From Zafaria cholistanensis (GTDB taxonomy: Bacteria; Actinomycetota; Actinomycetes; Actinomycetales; Micrococcaceae), in assembly GCF_008580665.1 (NCBI RefSeq), contig NZ_BKDJ01000017.1:1-58297 (forward strand): a DNA stretch of 58,297 nucleotides, read 5' to 3'. This document shows, piece by piece, positions 8,663 through 17,453 of this stretch; the stretch's first letter is position 1; every line of letters begins with the position of its first letter. Both the position numbers and the translations under genes were made by a program. A model generated the notes under the pieces. The model did not search any database and was not told the origin of the DNA. It saw only the letters and a program-made list of their open reading frames with translations.

Positions 8663-9589
8663 GTGTCGCAGGAGCGGACCCACTACGAGGTGCTCGGGAT
8701 CCCCGTGACCGCGGACAGCGCCGCGGTCAAGGCCGCCTACCGGCGCGCGGCCCGTGCCACCCACCCGGATCACGGCGGGGACGCCTCCGAGTTCCGGCTG
8801 GTCTCGCTGGCCTATGAGACGCTTTCGGATCCCGCGGCACGCAGCGCCTACGACCGCAGCTACGGCGGCACCTCCGCCTACCGGCGCCCGGCCTCGGACG
8901 ACGCCGGCGCCTACCGGGCCGGCGCCGAGACGGTGCTCCGGCCCGGCCAGGCCCGCCCCACAGCCACCGATGAAACGGTGTACGTCCCGGCGTTCGCGCC
9001 CGGCTCCGTTCCCGTGCTGGACCAGGCCACCGCCGCCCAGCGCATGCACGGGGCACCCCGCAAGCGTGGGGTCTTCGGAGCGCAGGCCCGGCTGGCCCGG
9101 GAGGCCCGGACCGTCCAACTGCTTTCCACCCACGTGCTCGGGGCGCTGCCCTCGGCGCGCCTGGTCAACGGGCTGCACTCCCCCGCCGACCGCGGCTACC
9201 TGGACCACGCCCTGCTGGCCGGGTACCGGCTGGCGCTGGTCGACTCGATGATGCTCCCGCGCGGCGTCTACCGCTGGGACGGGACCAGCCTGCTCCGGGA
9301 CGGCAAGGCCATCGACCCGCCGCGGCTGGCGCCGGCGGTGCGGCGCATGCAGGAAATCTTCCCGGAACTGAACGTGACCGGATGGACGGTGATCCTGTCC
9401 CCGGACGGGAACCTCCACGAGCCGGTCATCGACTACGCCCGCGGGGCGGACCCGGGCTCCGCCGCCGCCGTGCACGTGGTCAACGCGGCGAACCTGGTGC
9501 GCGAGCTGAAGATGTTCCTCGGCACCGGCCCGGCCCCCAACGTGGTGGACGTCCCGGTGCTGGCCCGGCTCCTGGGCGGCATGTACTGA
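8663..9589 (+). CDS. J-domain (DnaJ-like) protein with unassigned C-terminal domain
   Basis: Residues 6-66 form a J domain with the HPD tripeptide at 34-36 (ATHPDHGGD), expected to stimulate an Hsp70 ATPase. There are no Gly/Phe, zinc-finger or substrate-binding regions of DnaJ, so this is a type III J protein. After a linker, residues about 150-308 form a separate domain with conserved-looking stretches ARLVNGLHSP, DHALLAGYRLALVDSMMLP and GVYRWDGTSLLRDGK. I cannot assign this domain; its spacing vaguely recalls restriction-endonuclease-like folds, without the E-x-K motif. The GTG start is preceded by GGAAGGGG. TrmL follows 35 bases downstream. Confidence 0.82.
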   Translation: MSQERTHYEVLGIPVTADSAAVKAAYRRAARATHPDHGGDASEFRLVSLAYETLSDPAARSAYDRSYGGTSAYRRPASDDAGAYRAGAETVLRPGQARPTATDETVYVPAFAPGSVPVLDQATAAQRMHGAPRKRGVFGAQARLAREARTVQLLSTHVLGALPSARLVNGLHSPADRGYLDHALLAGYRLALVDSMMLPRGVYRWDGTSLLRDGKAIDPPRLAPAVRRMQEIFPELNVTGWTVILSPDGNLHEPVIDYARGADPGSAAAVHVVNAANLVRELKMFLGTGPAPNVVDVPVLARLLGGMY

Positions 9590-9611
9590 GCGCCGGGACC
9601 CGGTCCGCGCA

Positions 9612-9617
9612 TAGGAT
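9612..9617 (+). promoter_or_regulatory. -10 hexamer TAGGAT of trmL (leaderless)
   Basis: TAGGAT ends 7 bases before GTG 9625, so trmL may also be transcribed on its own without a leader. Confidence 0.4.
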
Positions 9618-9624
9618 GGGGGCC

Positions 9625-10119
9625 GTGTTCCGCATTCTTTTCTTCACGCCCGAAATCCCCGGCAACACCGGAAACGCGATCCGGCTGGCCGCGGTCACCG
9701 GCGCCGAGCTGCACCTGGTCGAGCCGTTGGGCTTCGATTTCGGGGACTCCAAGCTGCGCCGCGCCGGGCTCGACTACCACGACCTGGCCGTGGTCACCGT
9801 GCACAAAACGCTCGCGGACGCCTGGGAGGCCCTGGCCCCAGAGCGGGTCTTTGCCTTCACCTCCGACGGCGAGGAACTGTATACCGACATCGAATACCGC
9901 GCCGGCGACGTGCTGATGTTTGGTCCCGAGTCCGTGGGGCTGCCCGCCGAGGTCAAGGCCGACCCCCGCGTCACCGCGCGGGTGAGGCTGCCCATGCTGG
10001 AGGCGCGGCGTTCGCTGAACCTGGCCAATTCCGCCTCGATCGCGCTTTTTGAGGCCTGGCGCCAGCACGGGTTCGCCGGCGCCGTGGCCAAGCGCCCCGG
10101 CGCCCGGCCCGCCCCGTAG
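9625..10119 (+). CDS. trmL: tRNA (cytidine(34)/uridine(34)-2'-O)-methyltransferase TrmL
   Basis: This SpoU-class (SPOUT fold) methyltransferase modifies the wobble ribose of tRNA-Leu. Visible features are the N-terminal FRILFFTPEIPGNTGN, the motif 2 region LMFGPESVGLP, and the C-terminal SAM knot SLNLANSASIALFEAW. At 164 residues it is the minimal TrmL length, without an RNA-binding extension. GTG 9625 is preferred over ATG 9616 because family members begin directly at the FRI strand and because of the promoter spacing. It lies just downstream of the J-domain gene. Confidence 0.93.
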   Translation: MFRILFFTPEIPGNTGNAIRLAAVTGAELHLVEPLGFDFGDSKLRRAGLDYHDLAVVTVHKTLADAWEALAPERVFAFTSDGEELYTDIEYRAGDVLMFGPESVGLPAEVKADPRVTARVRLPMLEARRSLNLANSASIALFEAWRQHGFAGAVAKRPGARPAP

Positions 10120-10350
10120 ACCCAGCCCCGCAGACCCAGCCGGCAGGCCCACCCCACAGGCCCGGCTCCAGAGGCACGCGCCCGGGCCCGCGCCCCGGGT
10201 CTGCCCCGCACGTCCGCACCGAATCTCCGCACCGCATCTCCGCACAGGGCGCTTTGGGGGCGCGTTGGAGCCGGCATCCCGGAAGCGCTCAGGTCCGTGA
10301 TTTATGCTGGTTGGCGCCCCTGCGCCCGTCCCAAGCAAGAAACGAGTACC
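10120..10350. other. Non-coding spacer with imperfect C-rich repeats
   Basis: These 231 bases between trmL and the RskA-like gene hold imperfect GCAGACCCAGCC and GCACCG-type repeats and no credible gene. A TATGCT hexamer near 10302 could be a -10 for the downstream gene. Confidence 0.5.
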
Positions 10351-10920
10351 ATGCGCCGCACCCACCCCGCTGACATCCACGCCGATCCCGCCGCGGACGG
10401 GGACCTGGATCCGCACCCGGACCTGGGTTTGGACCTGATCGAGGAGGTCGCCGAACACGACGGCGGGCGGTCCGGCCGGCCCGCAAGGAAGTGGCTCCTG
10501 GTCGCCGTCGCGGTTGCCGTGTTGGTGATTGGCGGCATCAGCCTGGCCCTGGCCCTCGCTCCCCGGGACCTGGCCGCGGAAGTCTCCAAGGCCCCCGACC
10601 GGGTCGAGACGGCGGTGGAAATCGACGGCGGCGGTACCGCCGTCGTGGCGGTCTCCGCCGATGCCGACGCCGGTACTGTGACGCTGTCCGGCCTTCCGGG
10701 CCCGCAGGCCGGATCCGACTACCAGCTCTGGGTCCTGGCGGCGGATTCGGGAAACCCGAGCCCGCTGCAGGTTGTCCCCCGCGACGCGCTGGACACCACC
10801 GCGGCCTTCAAGGGCCTGGACGGCATCGAGGCCGTCGCGCTCACCGTCGAGCCGCAGGGCGGATCGGCCGGGCCGACCTCCGGCGCCGTGGTCACGGTGC
10901 AGCTTCCCGCCCCCAAATAG
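10351..10920 (+). CDS. Orphan RskA-like anti-sigma C-terminal domain protein
   Basis: This 189-residue single-pass membrane protein has an acidic, His/Asp-rich cytoplasmic N-terminus (about 46 residues), a transmembrane segment (WLLVAVAVAVLVIGGISLALAL), and an extracytoplasmic domain of the anti-sigma-K type (YQLWVLAADSGNPSPLQVVP, then the terminal VTVQLP strand). The N-terminus lacks the HxxxCxxC zinc anti-sigma module, and no ECF sigma gene is in the neighbourhood. It may therefore be a stand-alone envelope sensor domain. The start at ATG 10351 follows an AACGAG stretch; the frame extends upstream but looks non-coding. It is convergent with the PIG-L gene. Confidence 0.78.
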   Translation: MRRTHPADIHADPAADGDLDPHPDLGLDLIEEVAEHDGGRSGRPARKWLLVAVAVAVLVIGGISLALALAPRDLAAEVSKAPDRVETAVEIDGGGTAVVAVSADADAGTVTLSGLPGPQAGSDYQLWVLAADSGNPSPLQVVPRDALDTTAAFKGLDGIEAVALTVEPQGGSAGPTSGAVVTVQLPAPK

Positions 10921-10944
10921 GGCGGGACGCCACGCGGCCGGCGC

Positions 10945-10963
10945 TGCGGGCTAGAAGCCCGCA
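10945..10963. terminator. Hairpin between convergent RskA-like and PIG-L genes
   Basis: TGCGGGC (10945-10951) pairs with GCCCGCA (10957-10963) around the 5-base loop TAGAA, which also holds the PIG-L stop codon. It is a plausible bidirectional terminator, although no T-run follows. Confidence 0.45.
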
Positions 10964-11706
10964 ATGGCCTCCGGGGGGTTGACGGCAACCACGTGGAAGG
11001 ATTCGGCCAGGCGGTCCCCCGCCATTCCGCCGGCCGCCGCACGGTCCCGGGCCTTGGCCTCCACGAAGGCCTCCATCTTGGCGACGTCGGGATGCTGGGT
11101 CAGGTGGTGGCGCAGGGCCTCCATCTTGCGTCCGAAGGTCGCCGTGACGTCCACCCAGTGGTTCTCCCGTTCCCGGGGGCCCGCGTAGAGCCACAGCCAG
11201 GGCAGCTTGTACGCGGGCAGGCCCTGCGCCTCCAGTTCCGGGTAGGCGAACGGGTTCTCGGCCGCCGGGTACACGGCCCGCACCACGGCCTCGCCGCAGG
11301 CCAGGTGGTCCGGGTGGGAGGACTGGATGCGGTCCCAGTTCCGTTCCGGGTGCATGGCCAGCACGACGTCGGGACGCACCTCCCGGATGAGCGCCACCAC
11401 GCGGCGCATCACCTCGTGGCTCGGCTCCAGGTAGCCGTCGCGCTCACCGAGGAAGTGGACGTGTTCCACTCCGACGGTGAGCGCGGCCTGGCGCTGCTCG
11501 GCGTGGCGCAGCGCGGCCATCCCGGCATGGTCCTCCTTGGCGAAGCCCCCGGCGTCGCCGTCGGTCATGATGCAGTAGTGCACTTCCGCCCCGGCGGCGG
11601 TCCAGGCCGCGACGGTGCCCGCCGCGCCGAAGTCCAGGTCGTCGGGGTGCGCGCCGAAGCACAGCGCCCGGCGCACGGGATGGATGGCCGGATCGAAGGA
11701 CGCCAT
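10951..11706 (-). CDS. PIG-L family (LmbE-like) deacetylase
   Basis: This is a zinc-dependent N-deacetylase of the LmbE/PIG-L group. The metal-binding motif AHPDDLDFG lies near the N-terminus, and the second histidine region is [12 protein letters not shown]. It has 251 residues, somewhat shorter than the mycothiol enzymes MshB and Mca (about 290-300), so a mycothiol role cannot be assumed. It starts at the TGATG overlap with the end of etfA, so it is translated from the etfBA transcript. The substrate is unknown; the consistent link to electron-transfer flavoprotein genes is the only functional clue. Confidence 0.88.
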   Translation of the reverse strand: MASFDPAIHPVRRALCFGAHPDDLDFGAAGTVAAWTAAGAEVHYCIMTDGDAGGFAKEDHAGMAALRHAEQRQAALTVGVEHVHFLGERDGYLEPSHEVMRRVVALIREVRPDVVLAMHPERNWDRIQSSHPDHLACGEAVVRAVYPAAENPFAYPELEAQGLPAYKLPWLWLYAGPRERENHWVDVTATFGRKMEALRHHLTQHPDVAKMEAFVEAKARDRAAAGGMAGDRLAESFHVVAVNPPEAIAGF

Positions 11707-12650
11707 CACTCGCCCCGCCGGCGCCGGATCTCGGCGGCGGCCTGCGGCAGCACGGTGGCCAGGTCTCCGACCACGCCGAAGTCGGCGATCTCGAACACCG
11801 GAGCGTCCTCGTCCTTGTTGACCGCCACGATCACCGTGGAGGTCTGCATGCCTGCCTTCTGCTGGATGGCCCCGGAGATGCCGGCGGAGATGTACAGCTG
11901 CGGGGAGACCGTGGTGCCGGTCTGTCCCACCTGCGCCTCGTGCCCGATCCAGCCGGCGTCGGTGGCCGCGCGGGAGGCGCCGACGGCGGCGCCCAGCGCG
12001 TCGGCCAGCTCCTCCACCGGACCGAAGTCCCCGTCGACGCCGCGGCCGCCGGCGACGACGATGCGCGCCTCCTGCAGGGCGGGGCGGCCGCTGGCGGGCT
12101 TGGCCGCGGTGCCGGTGATGCGGGCCGCGGGCCCGGGCTCTCCGGCCTCGAGCTCCACCACGTGGGCGGTGCCTGCCCCCGGTTCCGCCGGGTCGACGCT
12201 GTTGGACTTGACCGTCACCACGGGGATGCCGTGCACGGCGCGGGCAGCGACGGTGTAGGAGCCGGCGAGCACGGGCTTGGTGACCGTCAGGTCGGGGGCG
12301 ATGCCCGTGGCGTCGGTGATGACGCCGGAGGAGAGCTTAATGCCCACCCGGGCGGCGATCTCCTTGCCCTCCCCGGTGTTGGGCAGGAGCACGGCGGCGG
12401 CATCGGCCGCCCGGGCTGCGGCGGCGACGAACGCGGCCTTGCCTGCGACCAGCAGCCCGTCCAGGTCCCCCGCACTGGTGTAGGCGGTGGTGACGCCGTA
12501 GGCGCCCAAGCCGGCGGCGGCGTCCGCGCTGCCGGCGGCGACGGCGGCAACGGGGGTGCCCAGCGCGGCGGCCAGGGCCAGCAGTTCGCGCTGCGCCTTG
12601 GTCGGTTCTTCCCCTGCGGGGGTGTCGATGTAAACCAGGATGTTGGCCAT
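11706..12650 (-). CDS. etfA: Electron transfer flavoprotein, alpha subunit
   Basis: EtfA (FixB) binds FAD and, with EtfB, carries electrons from acyl-CoA and related dehydrogenases to the quinone pool. The C-terminal FAD domain shows the GGRGV region, [15 protein letters not shown] and the signature [16 protein letters not shown], ending [21 protein letters not shown]. The 314-residue length is normal. It lies 21 bases after etfB and overlaps the PIG-L gene. No ETF:quinone oxidoreductase gene is in the window. Confidence 0.97.
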   Translation of the reverse strand: MANILVYIDTPAGEEPTKAQRELLALAAALGTPVAAVAAGSADAAAGLGAYGVTTAYTSAGDLDGLLVAGKAAFVAAAARAADAAAVLLPNTGEGKEIAARVGIKLSSGVITDATGIAPDLTVTKPVLAGSYTVAARAVHGIPVVTVKSNSVDPAEPGAGTAHVVELEAGEPGPAARITGTAAKPASGRPALQEARIVVAGGRGVDGDFGPVEELADALGAAVGASRAATDAGWIGHEAQVGQTGTTVSPQLYISAGISGAIQQKAGMQTSTVIVAVNKDEDAPVFEIADFGVVGDLATVLPQAAAEIRRRRGE

Positions 12651-12671
12651 GGGTCGGTCCTTCTCGTCGTC

Positions 12672-13490
12672 CTAGAGCAGCTTCTGGTCAGCCAGGAAAT
12701 CCACCAGGCGGATGCCGGCGTCGCCGGTGTCCTTGATGATGGTTCCGGCCTGGCGCGGCGGGCGGGCCTCGGCGGAGAGGACGCGGGTCCAGGAACCGGC
12801 GGCACCGACCTGCTCCGTGGACACGCCAATCTCGGCAAGGCCCAGGGTCCGCACCTTCTTCTTCTTGGCCGCGATGATGCTCTTGAAGTTCGGGTAGCGC
12901 GGCTCGTTGGCCTGGTCGGTGACGGAGAGCAGCGCCGGCAGCGGCGCCTGGACCGTCTGCGAACCGAACTCGCCGTCGCGCCGGACGGTGAGGATGCCGT
13001 CCCCATCCAGCTCCACCCGGGAGGCCAGGGTCAGCTGGGGCAGGCCCAGCCGCTCGGCGAGCTGGGAGGGCACCAGGGAGGTCTCCCCGTCCGTGGAGGC
13101 CATTCCGGTCACGATCAGGTCGAAGCCCCCGAGGTGGCGCACCGCGGCGGCGAGCGCCAGCGAGGTGGCAGCCGAGTCGGAGCCCGCCAGCGCGGGATCG
13201 GTCAGGTGCACCCCGTCGGTGGCGCCCATCTGCAGGGACTTCTTGACGGCGCTCGCGGCCGCCTCCGGCCCCATGCTCAGGGCCGTGACGGTGTTGCCGG
13301 CCTTGGGGCCGCCGCGGGATTCGGCCAACTGCAGGGCCGCCTCCACCGCGTACTCGTCGAGTTCGGACAGGATGCTGTCCTGACGGTCGATGGTGTGGCC
13401 TGGGCCGGAGAGGTGCCGGTCGAACTGCGCGTCCGGGACGTGCTTGACCAGGACCAGGATCTTCAGCGGCGTGCCGGTTGCGTCGCTCAT
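12672..13490 (-). CDS. etfB: Electron transfer flavoprotein, beta subunit
   Basis: EtfB (FixA) forms the AMP-binding partner of EtfA. Recognisable regions are ILVLVKHVPDAQ at the N-terminus, ALSMGPEAA, the signature GMASTDGETSLVPSQLAE and the C-terminal arm. The start at ATG 13490 is chosen for the AAGGAAAGG Shine-Dalgarno sequence just upstream; an in-frame extension upstream lacks one. It is the first gene of the etfB-etfA-PIG-L operon and lies 78 bases after the HtrA-like gene on the same strand. Confidence 0.96.
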   Translation of the reverse strand: MSDATGTPLKILVLVKHVPDAQFDRHLSGPGHTIDRQDSILSELDEYAVEAALQLAESRGGPKAGNTVTALSMGPEAAASAVKKSLQMGATDGVHLTDPALAGSDSAATSLALAAAVRHLGGFDLIVTGMASTDGETSLVPSQLAERLGLPQLTLASRVELDGDGILTVRRDGEFGSQTVQAPLPALLSVTDQANEPRYPNFKSIIAAKKKKVRTLGLAEIGVSTEQVGAAGSWTRVLSAEARPPRQAGTIIKDTGDAGIRLVDFLADQKLL

Positions 13491-13568
13491 TGCTGCCTTT
13501 CCTTGGGGAACGTGGCCACTGGGGCCAGGGTCCATGCTATCGCCCGCGCCGGACCCTCCCGGAAAGGG

Positions 13569-14963
13569 CTACTCCGTGACTTCGGCAACCGTCACATCGA
13601 CGCTTTGCGGCTGCCCGTCGCGGGTGAAGTGCACCTTAGCCTGGCTGCCGGCCGCATATTCGCGGATGACGGCGGTCAGGGACAGGCTGTCCTCCACGCT
13701 GCGGTCGCCCACTCCGGTGATGATGTCCCCCTGTTTCAGGCCGGCCTTCTCCGCGGGCGATCCCCCGCTCACGCTGCGCACCTCGGCGCCGACGCTGAAG
13801 GAGGTGCTGCCGGAGGCGGTATCGGCCGCCTTGGCCTGGACCGTGACGCCGAGCAGCCCATGGGTGGCGGTGCCGTGGGCCACCAGGTCGTTGGCGATGC
13901 GCTTGGCGTAGTCGATCGGGACGGCGAAGCCCACGCCGATGTTGCCGCTGTCCCCGGAGGCGGTGGAGCCGGAGGAGGCCGAGGCGATGGCCACGTTCAC
14001 CCCGATGATGTCGCCGTTGACGTCCACCAGCGCACCGCCGGAGTTGCCCTGGTTGATCGCGGCGTCGGTCTGGATGACGTTGACCGCGATCGAGCCCTGG
14101 CCGGAGGGGGCCTCCTGCTGGCCGGGGAACTGGAAATTGAACTCGTCGTCGCTGCTGTCCTGCGACCCCTCGGCGGGAGCGTCCGGCACCGCCGAGGAGG
14201 CGATGCTGATGGTCCGGTTCAGGGTGGAGACAATGCCGTCGGTGACGGTTCCGCTCAGGCCCAGCGGAGCACCGATGGCGATCGCGGTATCGCCGACGTT
14301 CAGGGAGGAGGAGCTGCCCAACGTGGCCGCGGTCAGGTTGGCGGCGTCGATTTTGATGACCGCCAGGTCGGAGAGCGGGTCGGTGCCGACAACCTTCGCA
14401 TCGTGGACCTGCCCGTCGCTGGTGCGCACCGCAATGGCCGGGTTGGCCACCTCTCCCCCCAGCGTCACCACATGGGTGTTGGTGAGGATGTGGCCGGCGG
14501 CGTCCAGGATGATGCCGGAGCCGGAGCCGGAAGCATTGCCGCCGCTGACCTCGATCGTCACCACGCTCGGGGAGGCCTTGGCGGCGGCCGCGGTCACCGC
14601 GGTCACGTTCTCGGGGTTGTTGATCACTACCGGCTGGCCGGAGACCGCGGTGAGGCCGGCGGGACCGGAGGCGTTGACCGCATACCCGGTGGCCACCGCC
14701 GTCCCGCCACCCACCAGGGCCGCTGCCAGCATGCCGCCGATCAGCACGGGGGCGCCGAACCTGCGCGGCTGCTTCTTGGGTGCGGGCGCGTGGGGGGACG
14801 GGTAGCCAAAGGCGGCGCCCCCGGTGGGGATCGGGGCGGTGGCGTTCCATGAGGAATACGGCGGCTGGGGCGCGCCGGGGCCCAAGGGCGGGGTGTCCGG
14901 GCGCGGCGGCACGGCAGGGCCGGAATCGGCGCCGGTGGGGGTGGTGCCGTTGGTCTCGCTCAT
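13569..14963 (-). CDS. HtrA/DegP-type trypsin-like serine protease with PDZ domain
   Basis: This 464-residue membrane-anchored protease has a Pro/Gly-rich cytoplasmic N-terminus (1-68), a transmembrane anchor (about 71-95), a trypsin-like domain with His164 (TNTHVV), Asp199 (LSDLAVI) and Ser308 (GNSGG), and a C-terminal PDZ domain. An acidic Asp/Glu/Ser insert (about 262-290) lies between the two barrels. It belongs to the PepD/HtrA group that degrades misfolded extracytoplasmic proteins. AGAAAGGACC precedes the ATG. The divergent TPM and PspA genes suggest an envelope-stress neighbourhood. Confidence 0.95.
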   Translation of the reverse strand: MSETNGTTPTGADSGPAVPPRPDTPPLGPGAPQPPYSSWNATAPIPTGGAAFGYPSPHAPAPKKQPRRFGAPVLIGGMLAAALVGGGTAVATGYAVNASGPAGLTAVSGQPVVINNPENVTAVTAAAAKASPSVVTIEVSGGNASGSGSGIILDAAGHILTNTHVVTLGGEVANPAIAVRTSDGQVHDAKVVGTDPLSDLAVIKIDAANLTAATLGSSSSLNVGDTAIAIGAPLGLSGTVTDGIVSTLNRTISIASSAVPDAPAEGSQDSSDDEFNFQFPGQQEAPSGQGSIAVNVIQTDAAINQGNSGGALVDVNGDIIGVNVAIASASSGSTASGDSGNIGVGFAVPIDYAKRIANDLVAHGTATHGLLGVTVQAKAADTASGSTSFSVGAEVRSVSGGSPAEKAGLKQGDIITGVGDRSVEDSLSLTAVIREYAAGSQAKVHFTRDGQPQSVDVTVAEVTE

Positions 14964-15133
14964 GGCTGTGGGGTCCTTTCTGGGGTTCCTCGCAACGCTA
15001 CTATGCCAAGTCAGGCTGTGCCGAGCGCCAGCATTTCCTGAACGTTTGCTGTGGGCCCGCCGAGTATCCGATGGAACTGCCGGGAGCCTGCTTCCGCAAG
15101 GCCGCAGCGGTGGACTCGCCCCGGGGGCGCCCC

Positions 15134-15139
15134 TAGACT
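15134..15139 (+). promoter_or_regulatory. Candidate -10 (TAGACT) for the TPM-pspA unit
   Basis: TAGACT lies 63 bases before the TPM start codon and is the best -10 in the 239-base divergent region shared with the protease gene. The -35 is not clear. Confidence 0.4.
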
Positions 15140-15202
15140 CATGACCGACAGCCCCGCGCGGGCCAGCCGGCGCGGGCCGTCCACGATCCCGAAGGATGAC
15201 GC

Positions 15203-17332
15203 ATGCTATCCACAGTCCCGAGGCAGGCTACGGCACGGCGGAGGTCCCTGCCCTGGCGGGCGGCGGCGGTTGCCCTGGTCCTTGCGCCCGCCGTCGTCTT
15301 CGCCCCGGCCGCGGCTGCGGATTCCCCCGTCACCATTCCCCCCGGCGAATTCGTGGTCGACCAGGCCGGGGTCCTGGGTCCGGACCGGGGCGAAGTGGAG
15401 CAGGCCATCAAGAACCTGCGCGAGAGCGCGGGCCAGACGCTCTTCGTCATCTACGTGGACAGCTTCACCAATCCCAGCGACATGGACGCCTGGGTCGAGG
15501 AAGTGGCCGAAACCAAGGGCATGGGCAGCACGGACTCGGTGCTGGCGGTGGCCGTCGAAACCCGCCAGGCCCGGTTCAAGTCGGACAACGCCGGCCGGAT
15601 TGCGCCCCTGGACGAGCAGATCTACCGCCGGTACATCCTCCCCAGCCTCGTCGAGAACCGGTGGGCGGAGGCCGGCGTGCGTGCGGCCGCCGGCATCGAG
15701 GATGCCGCCGACGGCAGCCTCTCCGGCAGGTCCGGATCCGGGCCCTCCGGATCCTCCGGAACCGCTGCACCCTGGATCATCGGCGGGGTCCTGGCCGCCG
15801 GCGGCGCCGCCGCCTGGGCACTGAGCCGGCGGCGCGCCCGGCAACCGGTCCCGGCCGGGATCCCGGCCGGGTACGGCCCTGACTACAGGCCCGAGCCCGG
15901 ATACGGGCCCGGGCCCTCGGAGCCGCCTGACCCGCTCGCAGGGCTCTCCGTGGAGGAACTGCGCCAGCGCAGCGGAAGCCTGCTCGTTGCGGCCGACGAC
16001 GCCATCCGTTCCAGCGAGCAGGAGCTGGGCTTCGCCCAGGCCCAGTATGGCGACGAGGCCATCCGTCCCTTCTCCGAGGACCTTGCCGCCGCCAAGGCGC
16101 ACATGAGCGAGTCCTTCAGGTTGCAGCAGCAGCTCGACGACCACATTCCGGACACCGAGGAGCAGCAGCGTACCTGGCTGGGGGACATCATCCGCCGCTG
16201 CGAAGCCGTCAACGAGAGCCTTGAGCGGCACCGCGCGGACTTCGAGCAACTGCGCAAGCTGGAGCGACGGGCTCCGGAAGCGATCGCCTCGCTCAAGGGC
16301 CAGGTTCCCGCGCTGCGGTCCCGGCTGGCCACCGCCGAGGGCACGCTGGCGGCCCTGGCGAAGGAATACGCCGAGTCGGCGCTGGCCCAGGTCCGCGACA
16401 ACATCGCCCAGGCCACCGCGCGCCTGGACTTCGTCGGGACCGCCGTGGCCGAGGCCCAAGCCAAGCTGGAGGCGCAGCAGAGCCCCGAGGCCGCCGTCGC
16501 CATCCGCGCCGGGGAGGAGGGCCTGCACCAGGCCGGAGTCCTGCTGGACGCGATTGACCGGGCCGGCGGCGGCCTGGCGGACACGCGGGAGGCCTTGGAG
16601 GAAGCCGTGTCCGCGGCGGCGCAGGACCTCGCCCAGGCGCAGGCACTGGTCGCCGGCGGGCGGAACCCGGAGCTGGCCGGCCCGGCCGCCGCCCTGTCCC
16701 GGGCCCTTGAGGAGGTGGGCGCGCGGATGCGGACGGGCCGGATCGACCCCGGGGAGCTGCTGCGCACCGTGGAGCAGGCCCGGGCCCGCATTGAGGCGCC
16801 GCTGGCCGGCGTCCGCGACCGGCAGGAACAGGCGCGCCTTGCCGCGGAGCAGCTGCACTCGGCGATCCGTTCGGCGCAGGCGCGCATCCAGGGCACCAAT
16901 GACTTCATCCGCACGCGGCGCGGGGGCGTCGGATCGCGCGCGCGCACCCGCCTGGCCGAGGCGCAGCGGAACCTCGAGGAGGCGCTGCGGCTCTCCTCCA
17001 GCGACCCGGTCGCCTCGCTCCACTATGCCCACCAGGCCATCTACCTGGCCGACCAGGCGGCCGCAGAGGCGGAGAACGACGTCAACGGCTTCGGCGGCCG
17101 CGGTGGCGGCGGCTTTGGCGGTGGGGGCTTTGGCGGCGGAGGCTTCGGAGGAGGGCTCAGCGGCGCCATCCTGGGCGGGATCCTCATCGACTCGATCCTG
17201 CACGGTGGCCACGGGGATGGGCACGGGGACGGCGGCGGCCTCTTCGGCGGGGGCGGCTTCGGCGGCTTTGGCGGCGGGGGAGGCTTCGGCGGCGGAGGAT
17301 TCGACGGCGGAGGGGGCGGCGGAAACTTCTGA
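15203..17332 (+). CDS. TPM domain-containing membrane protein with long coiled coil and Gly-rich tail
   Basis: The 709-residue protein has a signal peptide (1-40, AAAAD at the cleavage region), a TPM domain (about 45-165; TLFVIYVDSF, GMGSTDSVLAVAVE), a transmembrane segment (about 190-208), a long Ala/Glu/Gln-rich helical region (about 240-620), and a tail made almost entirely of GGGFGGG-type repeats (about 630-709). The helical part and tail should be cytoplasmic and resemble scaffolds that bind membranes or partner proteins. PspA follows 121 bases downstream on the same strand, a pairing seen elsewhere. The biochemical activity is unknown. Confidence 0.9.
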   Translation: MLSTVPRQATARRRSLPWRAAAVALVLAPAVVFAPAAAADSPVTIPPGEFVVDQAGVLGPDRGEVEQAIKNLRESAGQTLFVIYVDSFTNPSDMDAWVEEVAETKGMGSTDSVLAVAVETRQARFKSDNAGRIAPLDEQIYRRYILPSLVENRWAEAGVRAAAGIEDAADGSLSGRSGSGPSGSSGTAAPWIIGGVLAAGGAAAWALSRRRARQPVPAGIPAGYGPDYRPEPGYGPGPSEPPDPLAGLSVEELRQRSGSLLVAADDAIRSSEQELGFAQAQYGDEAIRPFSEDLAAAKAHMSESFRLQQQLDDHIPDTEEQQRTWLGDIIRRCEAVNESLERHRADFEQLRKLERRAPEAIASLKGQVPALRSRLATAEGTLAALAKEYAESALAQVRDNIAQATARLDFVGTAVAEAQAKLEAQQSPEAAVAIRAGEEGLHQAGVLLDAIDRAGGGLADTREALEEAVSAAAQDLAQAQALVAGGRNPELAGPAAALSRALEEVGARMRTGRIDPGELLRTVEQARARIEAPLAGVRDRQEQARLAAEQLHSAIRSAQARIQGTNDFIRTRRGGVGSRARTRLAEAQRNLEEALRLSSSDPVASLHYAHQAIYLADQAAAEAENDVNGFGGRGGGGFGGGGFGGGGFGGGLSGAILGGILIDSILHGGHGDGHGDGGGLFGGGGFGGFGGGGGFGGGGFDGGGGGGNF

Positions 17333-17362
17333 GCCCCGCTCCGGCAGATGCCGGAGCGGGGC
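17333..17362 (+). terminator. Hairpin between TPM gene and pspA
   Basis: GCCCCGCTCCGGCA (17333-17346) and its exact complement (17349-17362) form a 14-bp stem starting at the base after the stop codon. It may attenuate read-through into pspA. Confidence 0.65.
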
Positions 17363-17375
17363 GGAAAACAGGCGT

Positions 17376-17399
17376 TGCGCCGGCCCCCGGGCCGGCGCA
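17376..17399 (+). promoter_or_regulatory. Second hairpin in the TPM-pspA spacer
   Basis: TGCGCCGGC (17376-17384) pairs with GCCGGCGCA (17391-17399) across a 6-base loop. Two consecutive hairpins in one spacer suggest attenuation or mRNA processing. Confidence 0.45.
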
Positions 17400-17453
17400 C
17401 GGGCAGTCAATCAAAGGCAAGTGGCAACCGAAGACAAACCGGAAGGTGACCCC

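Noticed and set aside
10951-11706. Mycothiol enzyme MshB or Mca
   Set aside because: Only the generic PIG-L metal motifs are seen; length and context do not support a mycothiol assignment.
11706-13490. Nitrogen-fixation fixAB genes
   Set aside because: The sequences fit general ETF beta/alpha, and no fixC, fixX or nif genes are present.
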